From an uncultured Rhodobacterales bacterium (GTDB lineage: Bacteria > Pseudomonadota > Alphaproteobacteria > Rhodobacterales > Rhodobacteraceae), in contig CAIQOV010000021.1 in the NCBI GenBank assembly GCA_903873585.1, positions 62,001-126,000 on the forward strand: a DNA stretch of 64,000 nt, in the 5' to 3' direction. The notes under the pieces were generated by a model. The model ran no database searches and was not told where the DNA came from. It saw only the letters and a program-made list of their open reading frames with translations. Below are positions 1-9,839 of this stretch, piece by piece. The position numbers and the translations under genes were made by a program. The number at the start of each line of letters is the position of its first letter. The stretch's first letter is position 1.

Positions 1-2079
1 CTTCTGATCGAACTGTTCTCTGAAGAAATCCCCGCCCGGATGCAGGCCCGCGCGCGCGAAGACCTGAAGGCGCTTGTGACCAATGGCTTGGTCGAGGCGG
101 GGTTGACCTATGCCTCGGCAGGCGTTTTCTCAACGCCGCGCCGCCTGACCTTGACGCTCGATGGCTTGTCATCCGAAAGCCGCCCCGTGAAGGAAGAACG
201 CAAAGGCCCCCGCGCCGATGCGCCTGCGGCGGCACTCGAAGGGTTCTTACGCTCGACTGGATTAACGCTTGATCAGCTGGAACGCCGCGAAGACAAAAAG
301 GGCGGTGTGACCCTGTTTGCCGTGCTGGAAAAGCCCGGCCGCCAAGCCGCCGCGATCATTGCCGAGGTCTTGGAAACCACGATCCGCACGTTCCCTTGGC
401 CCAAGTCCATGCGCTGGGGCAGCGGCAATTTGCGCTGGGTGCGCCCGCTGCATTCGATCTTGTGCATCTTGGTTGACGAGGCGGGGGCCACCACCGTCCC
501 CCTAACCGTCGACGGCATCCAAGCCGCCAACACCACCGCTGGCCACCGCTTCCTGTCACCTGCCCGCTTCGCCGTCACCTCGTTTGACGACTATGTCGTG
601 AAGCTTAAGCGCGCCCATGTTGTGCTCGACAGTGCCGAACGCGAAGCGGCCATCTGGCAAGGCGCATCCAATCTGGCCTTCGCCGCAGGGCTGGAACTGG
701 TCGAAGACCGCGCTTTGTTGACCGAGGTTGCGGGCCTTGTCGAATGGCCCGTGCCCCTGATGGGCCGCATCGGGGCTGATTTCTTGCACCTGCCGCCCGA
801 AGTGCTGCAAACCTCAATGAAAGAGCATCAAAAGTTCTTCTCGGTGCGCAATCCCAAAACGGGCCGGATCGAAGGCTTTGTCACCGTCGCCAATACCGAA
901 ACCGCCGACCACGGGGCGACGATCCTGAAGGGCAACCAAAAGGTGCTCTCCGCCCGCCTGTCAGATGCGCGTTTCTTTTGGGAGAACGACCTGCGCGTGG
1001 CAAAGGCGGGGATGGGCGAATGGTTGGATGGGCTGAAAGCGGTGACCTTCCACAACAAACTCGGCTCCCAAGCCGACCGCATCGCCCGCATCGCGTCGCT
1101 GGCGCGTCACATCGCCCCCTTGGTGGGCGCTGATGCTGACGTGGCCCACCAAGCTGCCACCGTCGCCAAAGCTGACCTGCGCAGCGCCATGGTCGGCGAA
1201 TTCCCCGAATTGCAAGGCCTGATGGGCATGTATTACGCCAAAGCCGCTGGCCTGCCCGACGCCGTAGCCCATGCCGCGCGCGACCACTACTCCCCCCTCG
1301 GCCCGACCGACACCGTCCCCACCGACCCCGTTTCCATCGCAGTGGCGCTGGCCGATAAGATTGACACCCTGGCAGGCTTTTGGGCGATTGACGAAAAGCC
1401 CACAGGGTCGAAAGACCCCTTCGCTTTGCGCCGCGCCGCCCTTGGCGTGATCCGCCTGATCCTGTCGAACACCCTCCGCCTTGACCTGCGCGCCCTGCGC
1501 CAGATCGCCGACAGCGCCTTTCCAGCTGCCTTGAAATCTGGCGCGGGCAATGACGACAGCCTCCTCTCCTTCTTCCACGACCGCCTCAAAGTCTTCCTCA
1601 AAGACCAAGGCATCCGCCATGATCTGATCGACGCCTGCTTGGCCATGCCCGGCCATGATGACCTGACCCTGCTTGTCAAACGCGCCGAGGCGCTGGCGGC
1701 TTTCCTCAAAACCGAAGACGGGCCGAACCTTCTGGCAGGCTTCAAACGCGCCAACGCGATCCTTTCCCAAGCCGAGGCGAAAGACGGTGTCGAATATTCC
1801 TACGGGGCCGACATCAAATTCGCCGAAAGCCCCGCAGAGCGCGACCTGTTCGCCAAGCTCGACATGGCCGAAGCCACCATCGCCCCCGCCGTCTCTCGCG
1901 AAGATTTTAACGAGGCGATGTGGGCCATGGCCGCCCTACGCGCCCCGATTGATGCCTTCCTTGATGCGACCCAAATCAACACCGACAACGCCATCTTGCG
2001 CCGCAACCGCCTGAACCTGCTGCACCGCATCCGTGCCATCTGTTCGGGCGTGGCAGACCTGACCAAAGTCGAAGGCTAA
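1..2079 (+). CDS. glyS: Glycyl-tRNA synthetase beta subunit (5' end cut by window)
   Basis: Beta chain of the tetrameric glycyl-tRNA synthetase, which charges tRNA-Gly in the cytoplasm. The frame is open from base 1, and the residues before the first internal ATG (base 40) read LLIELFSEEIPAR, the family's conserved N-terminus (compare LLVEIGTEELP). The true start therefore lies a few codons before the window. About 690 residues are visible, close to the usual full length. The catalytic-body-like region is followed by a C-terminal DALR-type anticodon-binding segment. The alpha subunit gene glyQ is expected just upstream. A dispersed repeat follows the stop codon. Confidence 0.95.
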   Translation, partial: LLIELFSEEIPARMQARAREDLKALVTNGLVEAGLTYASAGVFSTPRRLTLTLDGLSSESRPVKEERKGPRADAPAAALEGFLRSTGLTLDQLERREDKKGGVTLFAVLEKPGRQAAAIIAEVLETTIRTFPWPKSMRWGSGNLRWVRPLHSILCILVDEAGATTVPLTVDGIQAANTTAGHRFLSPARFAVTSFDDYVVKLKRAHVVLDSAEREAAIWQGASNLAFAAGLELVEDRALLTEVAGLVEWPVPLMGRIGADFLHLPPEVLQTSMKEHQKFFSVRNPKTGRIEGFVTVANTETADHGATILKGNQKVLSARLSDARFFWENDLRVAKAGMGEWLDGLKAVTFHNKLGSQADRIARIASLARHIAPLVGADADVAHQAATVAKADLRSAMVGEFPELQGLMGMYYAKAAGLPDAVAHAARDHYSPLGPTDTVPTDPVSIAVALADKIDTLAGFWAIDEKPTGSKDPFALRRAALGVIRLILSNTLRLDLRALRQIADSAFPAALKSGAGNDDSLLSFFHDRLKVFLKDQGIRHDLIDACLAMPGHDDLTLLVKRAEALAAFLKTEDGPNLLAGFKRANAILSQAEAKDGVEYSYGADIKFAESPAERDLFAKLDMAEATIAPAVSREDFNEAMWAMAALRAPIDAFLDATQINTDNAILRRNRLNLLHRIRAICSGVADLTKVEG

Positions 2080-2094
2080 CCCAAAAGCCCCCCC

Positions 2095-2155
2095 CTTTCA
2101 TATGTGCACAAATATCCCACGGGGGTGCGGGGGTGTGAAACCCCCGCGGGCGTAA
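2095..2155 (-). repeat. Dispersed GC-hairpin repeat, copy A
   Basis: Read on the minus strand, it has a hairpin GCGGGGG-TTTCACA-CCCCCGC, then CACCCCCGTGGGATATTTG, then a conserved tail TGCACATATGAAAG. The same design recurs near 6729, 12850, 32054 and 53006. It fills the gap between glyS and the PPDK-like gene. Function is unknown. Confidence 0.75.
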
Positions 2156-2247
2156 GGCGCACCCTTTGCCCTTTCATCGTTTAAACCTCAGCCCTTGCAC
2201 CAAAGCGCACAAGGTATATCCTGCACGCGCAAACGAAAGGCGCTGCA

Positions 2248-4788
2248 GTGCAGAATTCTACCGAATACGCAGAAATCACGCCCACCGCCCAGATGAAGGC
2301 CGATGCCTATGGCTGGCGTGCCAAGTGTTTGCAGCGCTTGATCCGGCTTGATCTGCCCGTGCCCAAGACCGTCGCGCTGCCCTCGGCCACCGTGCGTGCC
2401 ATAGCGCAGGGCACTGTTGTAGACACCGCCGCCATTCTGGCGCATTTCGGCCCCATGGCGCTGGTGTCGGTGCGCCCCTCGCCTGCCAATCCGAACTGGG
2501 GCGGGCCGGGCACGTTGCTCAACGTCGGCATGAACGCCGACCGCCACCGCCTGCTTTGCGAAACCCACGGCCAACCCGCCGCTGACGCGCTGTACCTGCG
2601 CTTTGTGCAAGCTTACGCCACCCACGTTGCCCGCCTTGACCCCGACCTGTTCGCCCCCAGCCTGAACACCGCCGAAGCGCTGCGCGAAGCCCTGCGCACC
2701 TATGAGCGCGAGATGGACGAACCCTTCCCCCAAGACTCCGCCCGGCAATTGACCGAAGTGCTGCGTTCAATGGCCCGCGCGTGGGAGGGCACCTCGGCCC
2801 GCCTGCTGCGCCAAGCCAAAGGCGCGCCCGAGGCGGCGGCTTTGGGGTTGGTGGTGCAGACCATGGCGCAGGGCATTGGCCAAGGCCTGTCGGGCGCGGG
2901 GGTGATTCAGTTTGTCGACCCCGTCACAGGCCAACCGCAAATTACGGGCCGCTATCTGGGCCAAGCCCAAGGCCGCGCCGCGCTGAAAGAAACCGATGCG
3001 CTGTATCTGACACGCGACAAGCGCGGCCCCTCGCTGGAAGACCTGTCGCCCAAGCTGTTCGCGGACCTGATCGCCTTCGGGGCAGCCTGCCGCGCCAAGT
3101 TGCGCGAAGAGATGCAGATCGAATTTACCATCGAAGACGGCAAGCTGTCGGTGATTGACGCGGTCAAAGTCCCCCGCTCTGCCCGCGCGGGATTGCGCAT
3201 TGCGGTGGCCTTGGCGGATGACGGCATTATCACCCAAAACGACGCCATCCTGCGGGTTGAACCGCGCAGCCTGACCGAACTTCTCCACCCCCAAGTCGAC
3301 CCGCGCGCGCCGCGCGATGTGCTGGCCAAGGGGATCGCCGCTTCTCCGGGGGCTGCGACAGGTCGGATCGTGTTCTCCTCAGCCGCAGCGCAGGCCCATG
3401 CCGCGCGGGGCGAGGCGTGTATTCTGTGCCGCCGTGAGACTGAACCCGAAGATATTCGCGGCATGAACTCTGCCGCTGGGGTGCTAACCGAACGTGGCGG
3501 CATGACCAGCCACGCCGCCGTGATCGCGCGCGGGTTGGGCGTGCCTTGTGTGGTGGGCGCTTCTGGCCTGCGGCTGGATGCCAAGGACAAAAAGATCACT
3601 GTGGCCGATGGCCGCGTGCTGGTCGAAGGCGACCAGATCACGATTGATGGCACCACGGGCGAAGTGCTGGCGGGCAGCGCTGTGCTGCTGGCCGCCGCCC
3701 TTGATGACGCCTTTCGCAAGCTTCTGTCATGGGCTGACGGGGTGCGCGACATCGGGGTGCGCGCCAATGCCGACACCCCCGCCGATGCCCTAACCGCGCG
3801 GCAGTTTGAAGCGCAAGGCATTGGCCTGTGCCGCACCGAGCATATGTTCTTTGACGAAGACCGCCTTGTCGTGATGCGCGAGATGATCTTTGCCGGCACC
3901 CCGCAAGACCGCGCTGCCGCCTTATCACGCCTGTTGCCCATGCAGCGCGCTGACTTTGTGCAACTGTTCAGCATCATGCAGGGCCTGCCCGTCTGCATCC
4001 GCCTTTTCGACCCGCCGCTGCACGAATTCCTGCCGCAAAGCCGCGAGGGTTTGCGCGAACTGGCCGAGGCGCTGGACCGCCCCCTGTCCGAAGTGATGCG
4101 TCGGGCAGAGGCTTTGTCCGAAGCCAACCCCATGCTGGGGATGCGCGGTGTGCGTTTGGGCGTGGTGCTGCCCGAAATCTACGATATGCAGGCCCGCGCC
4201 ATATTTGAGGCCGTGGTGGAAATGGCAAAGCAGGGCTTTGTTGTGGTGCCAGAAATCATGATCCCGCTTGTATCAGCACGACGAGAGGTGGAACTGGTCA
4301 AAACCAACATCGACGCCGTTGCCGCCGCTGTAAGGGTGAAATCGGGCACGAATTTTGACTATAAGCTGGGCGTTATGGTCGAAACCCCGCGCGCCGCTTT
4401 GCGCGCCGGTGAAATCGCCCAGCACGCGGCTTTTCTATCCTTTGGCACCAACGACCTGACGCAAATGACCTATGGCCTATCGCGCGACGATGCGGGGCGC
4501 TTTATGTCAACCTATGTGCAGCAGGGCGTTTTCCCCGAAGATCCGTTCTTGTCGCTAGACATCGACGGGGTGGGAGAGTTGCTGCACATCGGCGCAGAAC
4601 GCGGTCGCCACACGCGGGCCGACCTGACTTTGTCGATCTGCGGCGAGCATGGCGGCAACCCCGAATCGATAGATTTCTGCCGCAAAGCAGGGTTCGATTA
4701 CGTGTCATGCTCACCCTATCGCGTGCCTTTGGCGCGGCTGGCGGCGGCCCATCTGGCCTTGGCAGATTTGCAACCCATACGGGATTAA
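2248..4788 (+). CDS. ppdK: PPDK-like PEP-utilising enzyme with divergent ATP-grasp lobe
   Basis: 846 residues related to pyruvate, phosphate dikinase, which interconverts pyruvate and PEP. The phosphohistidine swivel domain is intact (GGMTSHAAVIARG). So is the C-terminal PEP/pyruvate barrel: CRTEHMFFDEDR, NPMLGMRG, FGTNDLTQM and the catalytic-cysteine region YVSCSPYRVP. The N-terminal nucleotide-binding part is unusual. The usual KGAGLAEM element reads AYGWRAKCL, SVRSGA reads SVRPSP, and the terminal QTR-type motif reads IDAVKVPR. ATP use is therefore uncertain and this may be a specialised paralogue. The start is GTG, with GAAAGG 7 bases upstream. A glyS neighbour is, from memory, common in Rhodobacteraceae. 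Confidence 0.8.
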   Translation: MQNSTEYAEITPTAQMKADAYGWRAKCLQRLIRLDLPVPKTVALPSATVRAIAQGTVVDTAAILAHFGPMALVSVRPSPANPNWGGPGTLLNVGMNADRHRLLCETHGQPAADALYLRFVQAYATHVARLDPDLFAPSLNTAEALREALRTYEREMDEPFPQDSARQLTEVLRSMARAWEGTSARLLRQAKGAPEAAALGLVVQTMAQGIGQGLSGAGVIQFVDPVTGQPQITGRYLGQAQGRAALKETDALYLTRDKRGPSLEDLSPKLFADLIAFGAACRAKLREEMQIEFTIEDGKLSVIDAVKVPRSARAGLRIAVALADDGIITQNDAILRVEPRSLTELLHPQVDPRAPRDVLAKGIAASPGAATGRIVFSSAAAQAHAARGEACILCRRETEPEDIRGMNSAAGVLTERGGMTSHAAVIARGLGVPCVVGASGLRLDAKDKKITVADGRVLVEGDQITIDGTTGEVLAGSAVLLAAALDDAFRKLLSWADGVRDIGVRANADTPADALTARQFEAQGIGLCRTEHMFFDEDRLVVMREMIFAGTPQDRAAALSRLLPMQRADFVQLFSIMQGLPVCIRLFDPPLHEFLPQSREGLRELAEALDRPLSEVMRRAEALSEANPMLGMRGVRLGVVLPEIYDMQARAIFEAVVEMAKQGFVVVPEIMIPLVSARREVELVKTNIDAVAAAVRVKSGTNFDYKLGVMVETPRAALRAGEIAQHAAFLSFGTNDLTQMTYGLSRDDAGRFMSTYVQQGVFPEDPFLSLDIDGVGELLHIGAERGRHTRADLTLSICGEHGGNPESIDFCRKAGFDYVSCSPYRVPLARLAAAHLALADLQPIRD

Positions 4789-4991
4789 TACCCAATATCA
4801 TTGCGTTGCCAGTTTATGCCACTCTGGAAACGATAGATTTTTGGCGGATTTCCGCGCAAAATTGCGCAAAATCTGTGGCAATTTTGCCGTTTGGGTAGAC
4901 CCAAGCCGCTTTCCTATCTAGCCCGACCCTTCGCCGTTTTGCCTGACCCTTCGGGCTTGCGGCTTATGGAAACAACCGGGAACATAGAACA

Positions 4992-5669
4992 ATGCGCTTG
5001 CCCCTTTGCCGGACCTTGGCCGCCGTGGCCGTCTGTGTCCTGACGGGTGCTGCCTTCGCCGATGTGATGGTCAGCCAATCCAACTCTCCGACCCTTGCCA
5101 TGGGCGCTGAATTCAGCGCGCTGCTTGGGGCCGAACATAGCACCGTGAATGCCTTGGCCCAAACCGAACTGGCGGCCTTAGCCAAGGGTGATGGGGCCAA
5201 GGGTGATGGGGCCAAGGCGAATGCGGCCCGCAAGTCGTTGCCCTATTCCGAAGACTGGCTTGCCAGCCTGCCCGCGCCCAAGGGTGATGCACAGTGGGAT
5301 TGCCTGCGCAGTGCCTTATACTTTGAAGCGCGGGGCGAAACGGTCCAAGGCCAATTCGCCGTGGCCGAGGTGATCTTGAACCGGCTGGACGCTGCGGGCT
5401 TTCCCAAAACCGTTTGCGGCGTGGTCAAGCAAGACGGCGATGGCACCTGTGCCTTTTCCTTTATGTGCGACGGTCTATCAGACCAAATGCGCGATCCTGT
5501 GGCGGCGGATCGGGCGGGCAAGATTGCCCGTGTGATGCTTGACGGCGCGCCGCGCCCGTTGACGGCGGGGGCCACCTTCTTTCACAGCCAAGATGTTAGC
5601 CCCAAGTGGCGGCACCTGACCAAAACCGCCGCCATCGGCGCGCATCTGTTTTACCGCACCGCCCTATAA
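4992..5669 (+). CDS. SleB-type cell wall hydrolase, exported
   Basis: 225 residues. A signal peptide (MRLPLCRTLAAVAVCVLTGAAFA) is followed by a variable linker. The Hydrolase_2 (SleB) domain starts near residue 98, with WDCLRSALYFEARGE, a run typical of the family, and CAFSFMCDG. The likely role is peptidoglycan cleavage in the periplasm, by family analogy with spore-cortex lytic enzymes. The linker contains a 15-bp tandem repeat (bases 5181-5225) encoding AKGDG-AKGDG-AKANA, which may vary in number between strains. It stands alone between ppdK and folB. Confidence 0.85.
   Translation: MRLPLCRTLAAVAVCVLTGAAFADVMVSQSNSPTLAMGAEFSALLGAEHSTVNALAQTELAALAKGDGAKGDGAKANAARKSLPYSEDWLASLPAPKGDAQWDCLRSALYFEARGETVQGQFAVAEVILNRLDAAGFPKTVCGVVKQDGDGTCAFSFMCDGLSDQMRDPVAADRAGKIARVMLDGAPRPLTAGATFFHSQDVSPKWRHLTKTAAIGAHLFYRTAL
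5181..5225 (+). repeat. 15-bp in-frame tandem repeat in SleB linker
   Basis: Two identical copies of GCCAAGGGTGATGGG are followed by a degenerate third copy. The repeat keeps the reading frame and encodes AKGDG units in the linker before the hydrolase domain. Confidence 0.9.
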
Positions 5670-5760
5670 CGTCGCGCGCCTTGCACAGGCGGTCGGGTTC
5701 GGGCACATCAGGCTTCGGGTCAGGCGCTAGTCTGATCCGGTTCCTAAAGGGGGGGCGCTT

Positions 5761-6669
5761 GTGACCTCTGACATCCGCCTAGCCTTTGCCCATCCTGAAG
5801 AGCGCAGCCTTGCCTCTGCCAGTGCTGATCCGCGCGACCGTATTTCGCTGCGCGATCACATGGTTGAGGTGGACATCGGCGCTTTTCAAAAAGAGCGCGG
5901 CCACACCCAGCGCATCTTGTTCAACATCGTGGTCGAGGTGCGCCCCGCCCCGCAGCCCTTGAACGACGATGTTGACCGCATCCTGTCATATGACCGCCTG
6001 ACGGAGGCGATTGCCACCGAATTGGCCGCTGAACGGCTGAACCTGCTAGAGACTTTGGCCGAACGTGTGGCCGAACGCATCTTGGCCGAACCCCAAGCCA
6101 TGCGCGCCTTTGTGCGGATCGAAAAGCTGGATGTCGGCCCTTATAAGCTGGGGGTGGAAATCGTGCGCTCGCGCGCCGAGGCGGCGTTGAAGGTGATGGG
6201 CCAAGACGGGCAAGAAGCGGCGGTGCATCCGTTGGTGGTGTTTTTGGACAACGCCACGATTGCCGCCCCCGACCTTTCATCGAAGCTTGACGCTTTGGCA
6301 TCGTCGGGCCTGCCCGTGATCATAACCCTTGGCCTGCCCGACCTACCGCGCCCGCAAACCGGCCACAAACCGACCCAACGCCGTGTCGACCTGTTGGCCA
6401 TCGAGCAAAACGCTTGGGGCCTTGCCGCGCGCGACCCGCGCTGCGTGGTGATGCAAACCCGCACCGAGATTGATTGGGCGGTCAAGCGGCGCCAGATGAT
6501 GGTCTGGGCCCCGTCGAAGATGGTGCTGGATGCCACCGATGGCCCGCAAGCGCGCGATGCTGTGGGGTTAGCGCTTTGGCTGGCCGAAACCATGGCGGCA
6601 GACCGCTTGATCGTTCACGGCCCTGTGACACTGCCGGCAGGAAGCCGCGTGCGGGTGGAACAGGCGTAA
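5761..6669 (+). CDS. folB: Dihydroneopterin aldolase with long C-terminal extension
   Basis: 302 residues. Residues about 25-135 form a FolB domain (RISLRDHMVEVDIGAF, ILSYDRLTEAI, LLETLAERVAERI, DVGPYKLGVEIVRSR), which converts dihydroneopterin to hydroxymethyldihydropterin in folate synthesis. Ordinary FolB proteins have about 120 residues. Here a further ~165 residues follow (PLVVFLDNATIAAPDL..., MMVWAPSKMVLDATDG..., LIVHGPVTLPAGSRVRVE) that I cannot assign. The start is GTG behind an AAAGGGGGGG purine run. folP follows after about 106 bp, most of which is repeat copy B. Confidence 0.88.
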   Translation: MTSDIRLAFAHPEERSLASASADPRDRISLRDHMVEVDIGAFQKERGHTQRILFNIVVEVRPAPQPLNDDVDRILSYDRLTEAIATELAAERLNLLETLAERVAERILAEPQAMRAFVRIEKLDVGPYKLGVEIVRSRAEAALKVMGQDGQEAAVHPLVVFLDNATIAAPDLSSKLDALASSGLPVIITLGLPDLPRPQTGHKPTQRRVDLLAIEQNAWGLAARDPRCVVMQTRTEIDWAVKRRQMMVWAPSKMVLDATDGPQARDAVGLALWLAETMAADRLIVHGPVTLPAGSRVRVEQA

Positions 6670-6728
6670 GGCTGACCCTTGCTGGAGAGCGGTTTGCGCT
6701 TTATCCGGCAAAGACAGCGCGGGCCCCA

Positions 6729-6782
6729 GCCGGGGGTTTTGCACCCCCGGACCCCCGCAGGATATTTGGGCACATATGAAAG
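6729..6782 (+). repeat. Dispersed GC-hairpin repeat, copy B
   Basis: Hairpin CCGGGGGTTTTGCACCCCCGG, then ACCCCCGCAGGATATTTGGG, then the tail CACATATGAAAG. The ATG of the longest folP reading frame lies inside the tail, so this copy supplies either the start codon or the ribosome binding purines of folP. Confidence 0.75.
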
Positions 6783-7804
6783 ACGCATCCGTGGCAGACT
6801 ATCTGCGCCCCATCACGATGAGCGACCCGGCCCGCCCTGAGGGGGCCTTGCCCCTTGCAGGCGGCTTGTGCTGGTTTGATCGGGTCGAGGTGTTGTCGCG
6901 GACAGCGCCGCCGCGCATCGTGGCCGCCGCGGATCTGCCGCAGGCCGATCAGGCGCGCCTGTCGGCGGCGCGGCCCGACTTTGGCCACTTGGACATGACC
7001 AAGCCGCGTATCATGGGCATTTTGAACATCACGCCCGACAGCTTTTCGGATGGCGGGTTGTTCCTGCGCCCCGAGGCGGCGGTTATGCAGGCTCGATTGA
7101 TGGCGGCGGGGGCAGAGATCATCGACATCGGCGGCGAAAGCACACGGCCCGGCGCGGTTGAGGTGGACGTCGCCGAAGAGATCACTCGCACAGCGCCTGT
7201 AATTGCGGCTTTGCGCGAGGGTGGCTTGGACCTTCCGCTGTCGATTGACACGCGCAAGGCACCTGTGGCGCAAGCGGCCTTGCAAGCGGGGGCGTCTTGG
7301 GTGAATGACGTGACCGCCTTGCGCTTTGACGCGCAGATGGCGGGGCTGGTCGCTGCCCACAACGTGCCCGTGATCTTGATGCATTCGATTGAGACGCCCG
7401 CCACCATGCAGGCCGACCCCTATTATGACGATGTTCTGCTGGACGTTTACGACGCCCTCGCGGCCCGTGTTGCCGCCGCCGAAGCCGCCGGCATTGTGCG
7501 GGCCAATATCGCCATTGACCCCGGCATCGGCTTTGGCAAGACGCTGGCGCATAACCTTGCCCTGCTGCAACGCCTAAGCCTTTTTCACAACCTTGGCCTG
7601 CCTGTGCTTTTGGGCGCTTCGCGCAAGCGTTTCATCGGCACCATCGGGCAAGAGGCCGAAGCCGCCCGCAGGATGCCCGGTTCACTGGCGGTGGCGCTTT
7701 GGGGCGTATCGCAAGGCGTGCAGATGATCCGCGTGCATGATGTGGCCGAAACCCGCCAAGCCCTGTCGCTGTGGCAAGCCACCACCCAAGGAGCGCCGTC
7801 ATGA
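6776..7804 (+). CDS. folP: Dihydropteroate synthase
   Basis: 342 residues. Condenses hydroxymethyldihydropterin diphosphate with p-aminobenzoate. DHPS signatures are clear: [18 protein letters not shown] near residue 77, [36 protein letters not shown] and [11 protein letters not shown]. An ~75-residue N-terminal extension precedes the barrel. The start is uncertain. ATG 6776 lies in a dispersed repeat and has no clear ribosome site. GTG 6791 (VADYLRPI...) has GAAAG 8 bases upstream and may be the real start. The 3' end overlaps glmM by ATGA, so the two are probably translationally coupled, an arrangement I recall from other bacteria. Confidence 0.93.
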   Translation: MKDASVADYLRPITMSDPARPEGALPLAGGLCWFDRVEVLSRTAPPRIVAAADLPQADQARLSAARPDFGHLDMTKPRIMGILNITPDSFSDGGLFLRPEAAVMQARLMAAGAEIIDIGGESTRPGAVEVDVAEEITRTAPVIAALREGGLDLPLSIDTRKAPVAQAALQAGASWVNDVTALRFDAQMAGLVAAHNVPVILMHSIETPATMQADPYYDDVLLDVYDALAARVAAAEAAGIVRANIAIDPGIGFGKTLAHNLALLQRLSLFHNLGLPVLLGASRKRFIGTIGQEAEAARRMPGSLAVALWGVSQGVQMIRVHDVAETRQALSLWQATTQGAPS

Positions 7805-9156
7805 CCCGCAAACTGTTTGGCACCGACGGTGTGCGCGGCCGCGCCAACACCTATCCGATGACCGCCGAGATGGCCTTGAAACTGGGGGCCGCGGCGGGCC
7901 GGTATTTCCACCGCGATGGCAGTTCCGCCCACCGCGTGGTGATTGGCAAAGACACGCGCCTGTCGGGCTATATGCTGGAAAACGCGTTGACGGCGGGGTT
8001 GACCTCGACCGGGATGAACGTGCTGCTTTTGGGGCCCTTGCCGACCCCTGCCGTGGGCTTCCTGACGCGTTCGATGCGCGCCGATCTGGGCGTGATGATC
8101 TCTGCCTCGCACAACCCGCACCAAGACAACGGCATCAAGTTCTTCGGCCCCGACGGGTTCAAACTGTCAGACGAGGCTGAGGCCGAGATTGAAGCCATCG
8201 TCGCAGGCGACATCACCCCCGCCGAGCCCAGCCTGATCGGACGGGCGCGCCGGATCGAAGATGGTCGTGGCCGATATCAGGAATTTGTGAAAACCACTTT
8301 TCCCGCAGGCCTGCGCCTTGATGGCCTAAAGGTCGTGATCGACTGCGCCCATGGGGCCGCCTATAAAGCCGCCCCCGAAGTGCTGTGGGAGCTGGGTGCA
8401 GAGGTCATCGCCGTGGGGGTCAGCCCCAATGGCACCAATATCAACGACCAAGTCGGGTCCACCCATACCCAAACCGCAGCCCAAGCTGTTATCGCCCACG
8501 GCGCGCATCTGGGCATCAGCCTTGACGGTGACGCCGACCGCGTGATGATCCTTGACGAAACCGGCGGCGTGGCCGACGGCGACCAGATCATGGCGCTTTT
8601 GGCCAGCCGCTGGGCCGACGAAGGCCGGTTAAAAGGCGGCACCTTGGTCGCCACTGTTATGTCAAACCTTGGCCTTGAACGCTTCCTAACCCAGCGCGGC
8701 TTGCGGCTGGAACGCACCGCCGTTGGCGACCGCTATGTTGTCGAAGCGATGCGGCGCGGCGGGTGGAACCTTGGGGGCGAGCAATCGGGCCATATCGTGA
8801 TGACCGACTATGCCACCACAGGTGACGGCCTGATCGCGGGCCTGCAATTTCTGGCTGAAATGGCGCGCACCGGCCAACCCGCCAGCCGCCTGATCACCCA
8901 ATTCCAAACCGTCCCGCAACGGCTGCAAAACATCCGCTACCCTGCCGGATCAAAACCGCTTGACGCAGCCGCCGTTCAGGCCCGCATCGCAGCCAACGAA
9001 CAGCGCATCGCAGGCCAAGGCCGCATCCTGATCCGCAAATCCGGCACCGAACCGCTGATCCGCGTCATGGCCGAATGTGAAGACTCAGACCTTCTGGCTG
9101 ACGTCGTACAAGACATCGTCTCCGCCATCGAAGCCGCAACCCACAGCGCAAAGTAA
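7801..9156 (+). CDS. glmM: Phosphoglucosamine mutase
   Basis: 451 residues from ATG 7801, which overlaps the folP stop. Converts glucosamine-6-phosphate to glucosamine-1-phosphate for peptidoglycan and LPS precursors. It shows the N-terminal [14 protein letters not shown], the phosphoserine loop [11 protein letters not shown] (Ser about 103), the metal loop DGDADR, the sugar-binding GGEQSGH and the phosphate-binding [14 protein letters not shown]. Length and all four domains are normal. The codons upstream of 7801 belong to folP. Confidence 0.97.
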   Translation: MTRKLFGTDGVRGRANTYPMTAEMALKLGAAAGRYFHRDGSSAHRVVIGKDTRLSGYMLENALTAGLTSTGMNVLLLGPLPTPAVGFLTRSMRADLGVMISASHNPHQDNGIKFFGPDGFKLSDEAEAEIEAIVAGDITPAEPSLIGRARRIEDGRGRYQEFVKTTFPAGLRLDGLKVVIDCAHGAAYKAAPEVLWELGAEVIAVGVSPNGTNINDQVGSTHTQTAAQAVIAHGAHLGISLDGDADRVMILDETGGVADGDQIMALLASRWADEGRLKGGTLVATVMSNLGLERFLTQRGLRLERTAVGDRYVVEAMRRGGWNLGGEQSGHIVMTDYATTGDGLIAGLQFLAEMARTGQPASRLITQFQTVPQRLQNIRYPAGSKPLDAAAVQARIAANEQRIAGQGRILIRKSGTEPLIRVMAECEDSDLLADVVQDIVSAIEAATHSAK

Positions 9157-9254
9157 GCCGCCGCCCTTTTCACCAAGGCCCAAAGGCCACCCTTAGTCCC
9201 CCTTCAATCCCCCCGCCATTCGCCCTATAAGACCCCAAACCGTTGGAGGCCCCG

Positions 9255-9839
9255 ATGCGCGACGCCACAATCACCCGCACCACGTCTGAAACCGCGATTT
9301 CTGTCTCGCTGGCACTCGACGGCACCGGAGCCGCCAAAATCTCAACCGGCGTGGGGTTTTTTGACCATATGCTTGACCAACTGGCCAAGCATTCGCTGAT
9401 CGACATGACCATCACCGCCAAGGGCGATCTGCACATCGACGATCACCACACGGTCGAAGACGTGGGCATCGCGATTGGCCAAGCGCTTGCCAAGGCTTTG
9501 GGCGACAAAAAGGGCATCCGGCGCTATGGCCATTTTGCGCTTGCGATGGATGATGCGCAAATCGGCTGCGCGCTTGATCTGTCAGCGCGCCCCTATCTGA
9601 TCTGCAACCTTGAGTTCCCTACGCAAAAGATCGGCAGTTTTGACACCGAACTGGTGCGCGAATTCTTTCAAGCGCTCTCGACCCATGGTGGCATCACGCT
9701 GCATATTGACAAAAAGCACGGCTTTAACAGCCACCACATCGCCGAAGCCGCCTTTAAGGCCGTGGCGAAATCTTTGCGCATGGCTGTCGAAAAAGACCCG
9801 CGCAATGACGCGCTGCCCTCCACCAAAGGCGCGCTATGA
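9255..9839 (+). CDS. hisB: Imidazoleglycerol-phosphate dehydratase
   Basis: 194 residues. Dehydrates imidazoleglycerol phosphate in histidine synthesis. The two histidine-rich metal sites are present ([10 protein letters not shown] and [11 protein letters not shown]), with [12 protein letters not shown] near the N-terminus. This is the monofunctional form without a HisN phosphatase domain. ATG 9255 is chosen because GGAGG lies 5 bases upstream; the in-frame TTG at 9243 would place the ribosome site inside the gene. It overlaps hisH by ATGA and opens the his block. Confidence 0.97.
   Translation: MRDATITRTTSETAISVSLALDGTGAAKISTGVGFFDHMLDQLAKHSLIDMTITAKGDLHIDDHHTVEDVGIAIGQALAKALGDKKGIRRYGHFALAMDDAQIGCALDLSARPYLICNLEFPTQKIGSFDTELVREFFQALSTHGGITLHIDKKHGFNSHHIAEAAFKAVAKSLRMAVEKDPRNDALPSTKGAL

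Noticed and set aside
961-1770. Long open frame (269 codons) on the minus strand inside glyS
   Set aside because: It lies opposite a clearly conserved gene, has Gly/Val-rich composition typical of antisense to GC-rich codons, and matches no family.
2952-4133. 393-codon minus-strand frame inside the PPDK-like gene
   Set aside because: Ser/Arg-rich antisense shadow of a gene with intact active-site motifs.
4855-4900. GCGCAAAATT / GCGCAAAATC direct repeats and a TTGCGCAA palindrome before the SleB gene
   Set aside because: Short and imperfect, with no nearby regulator; could be a chance AT-rich patch.
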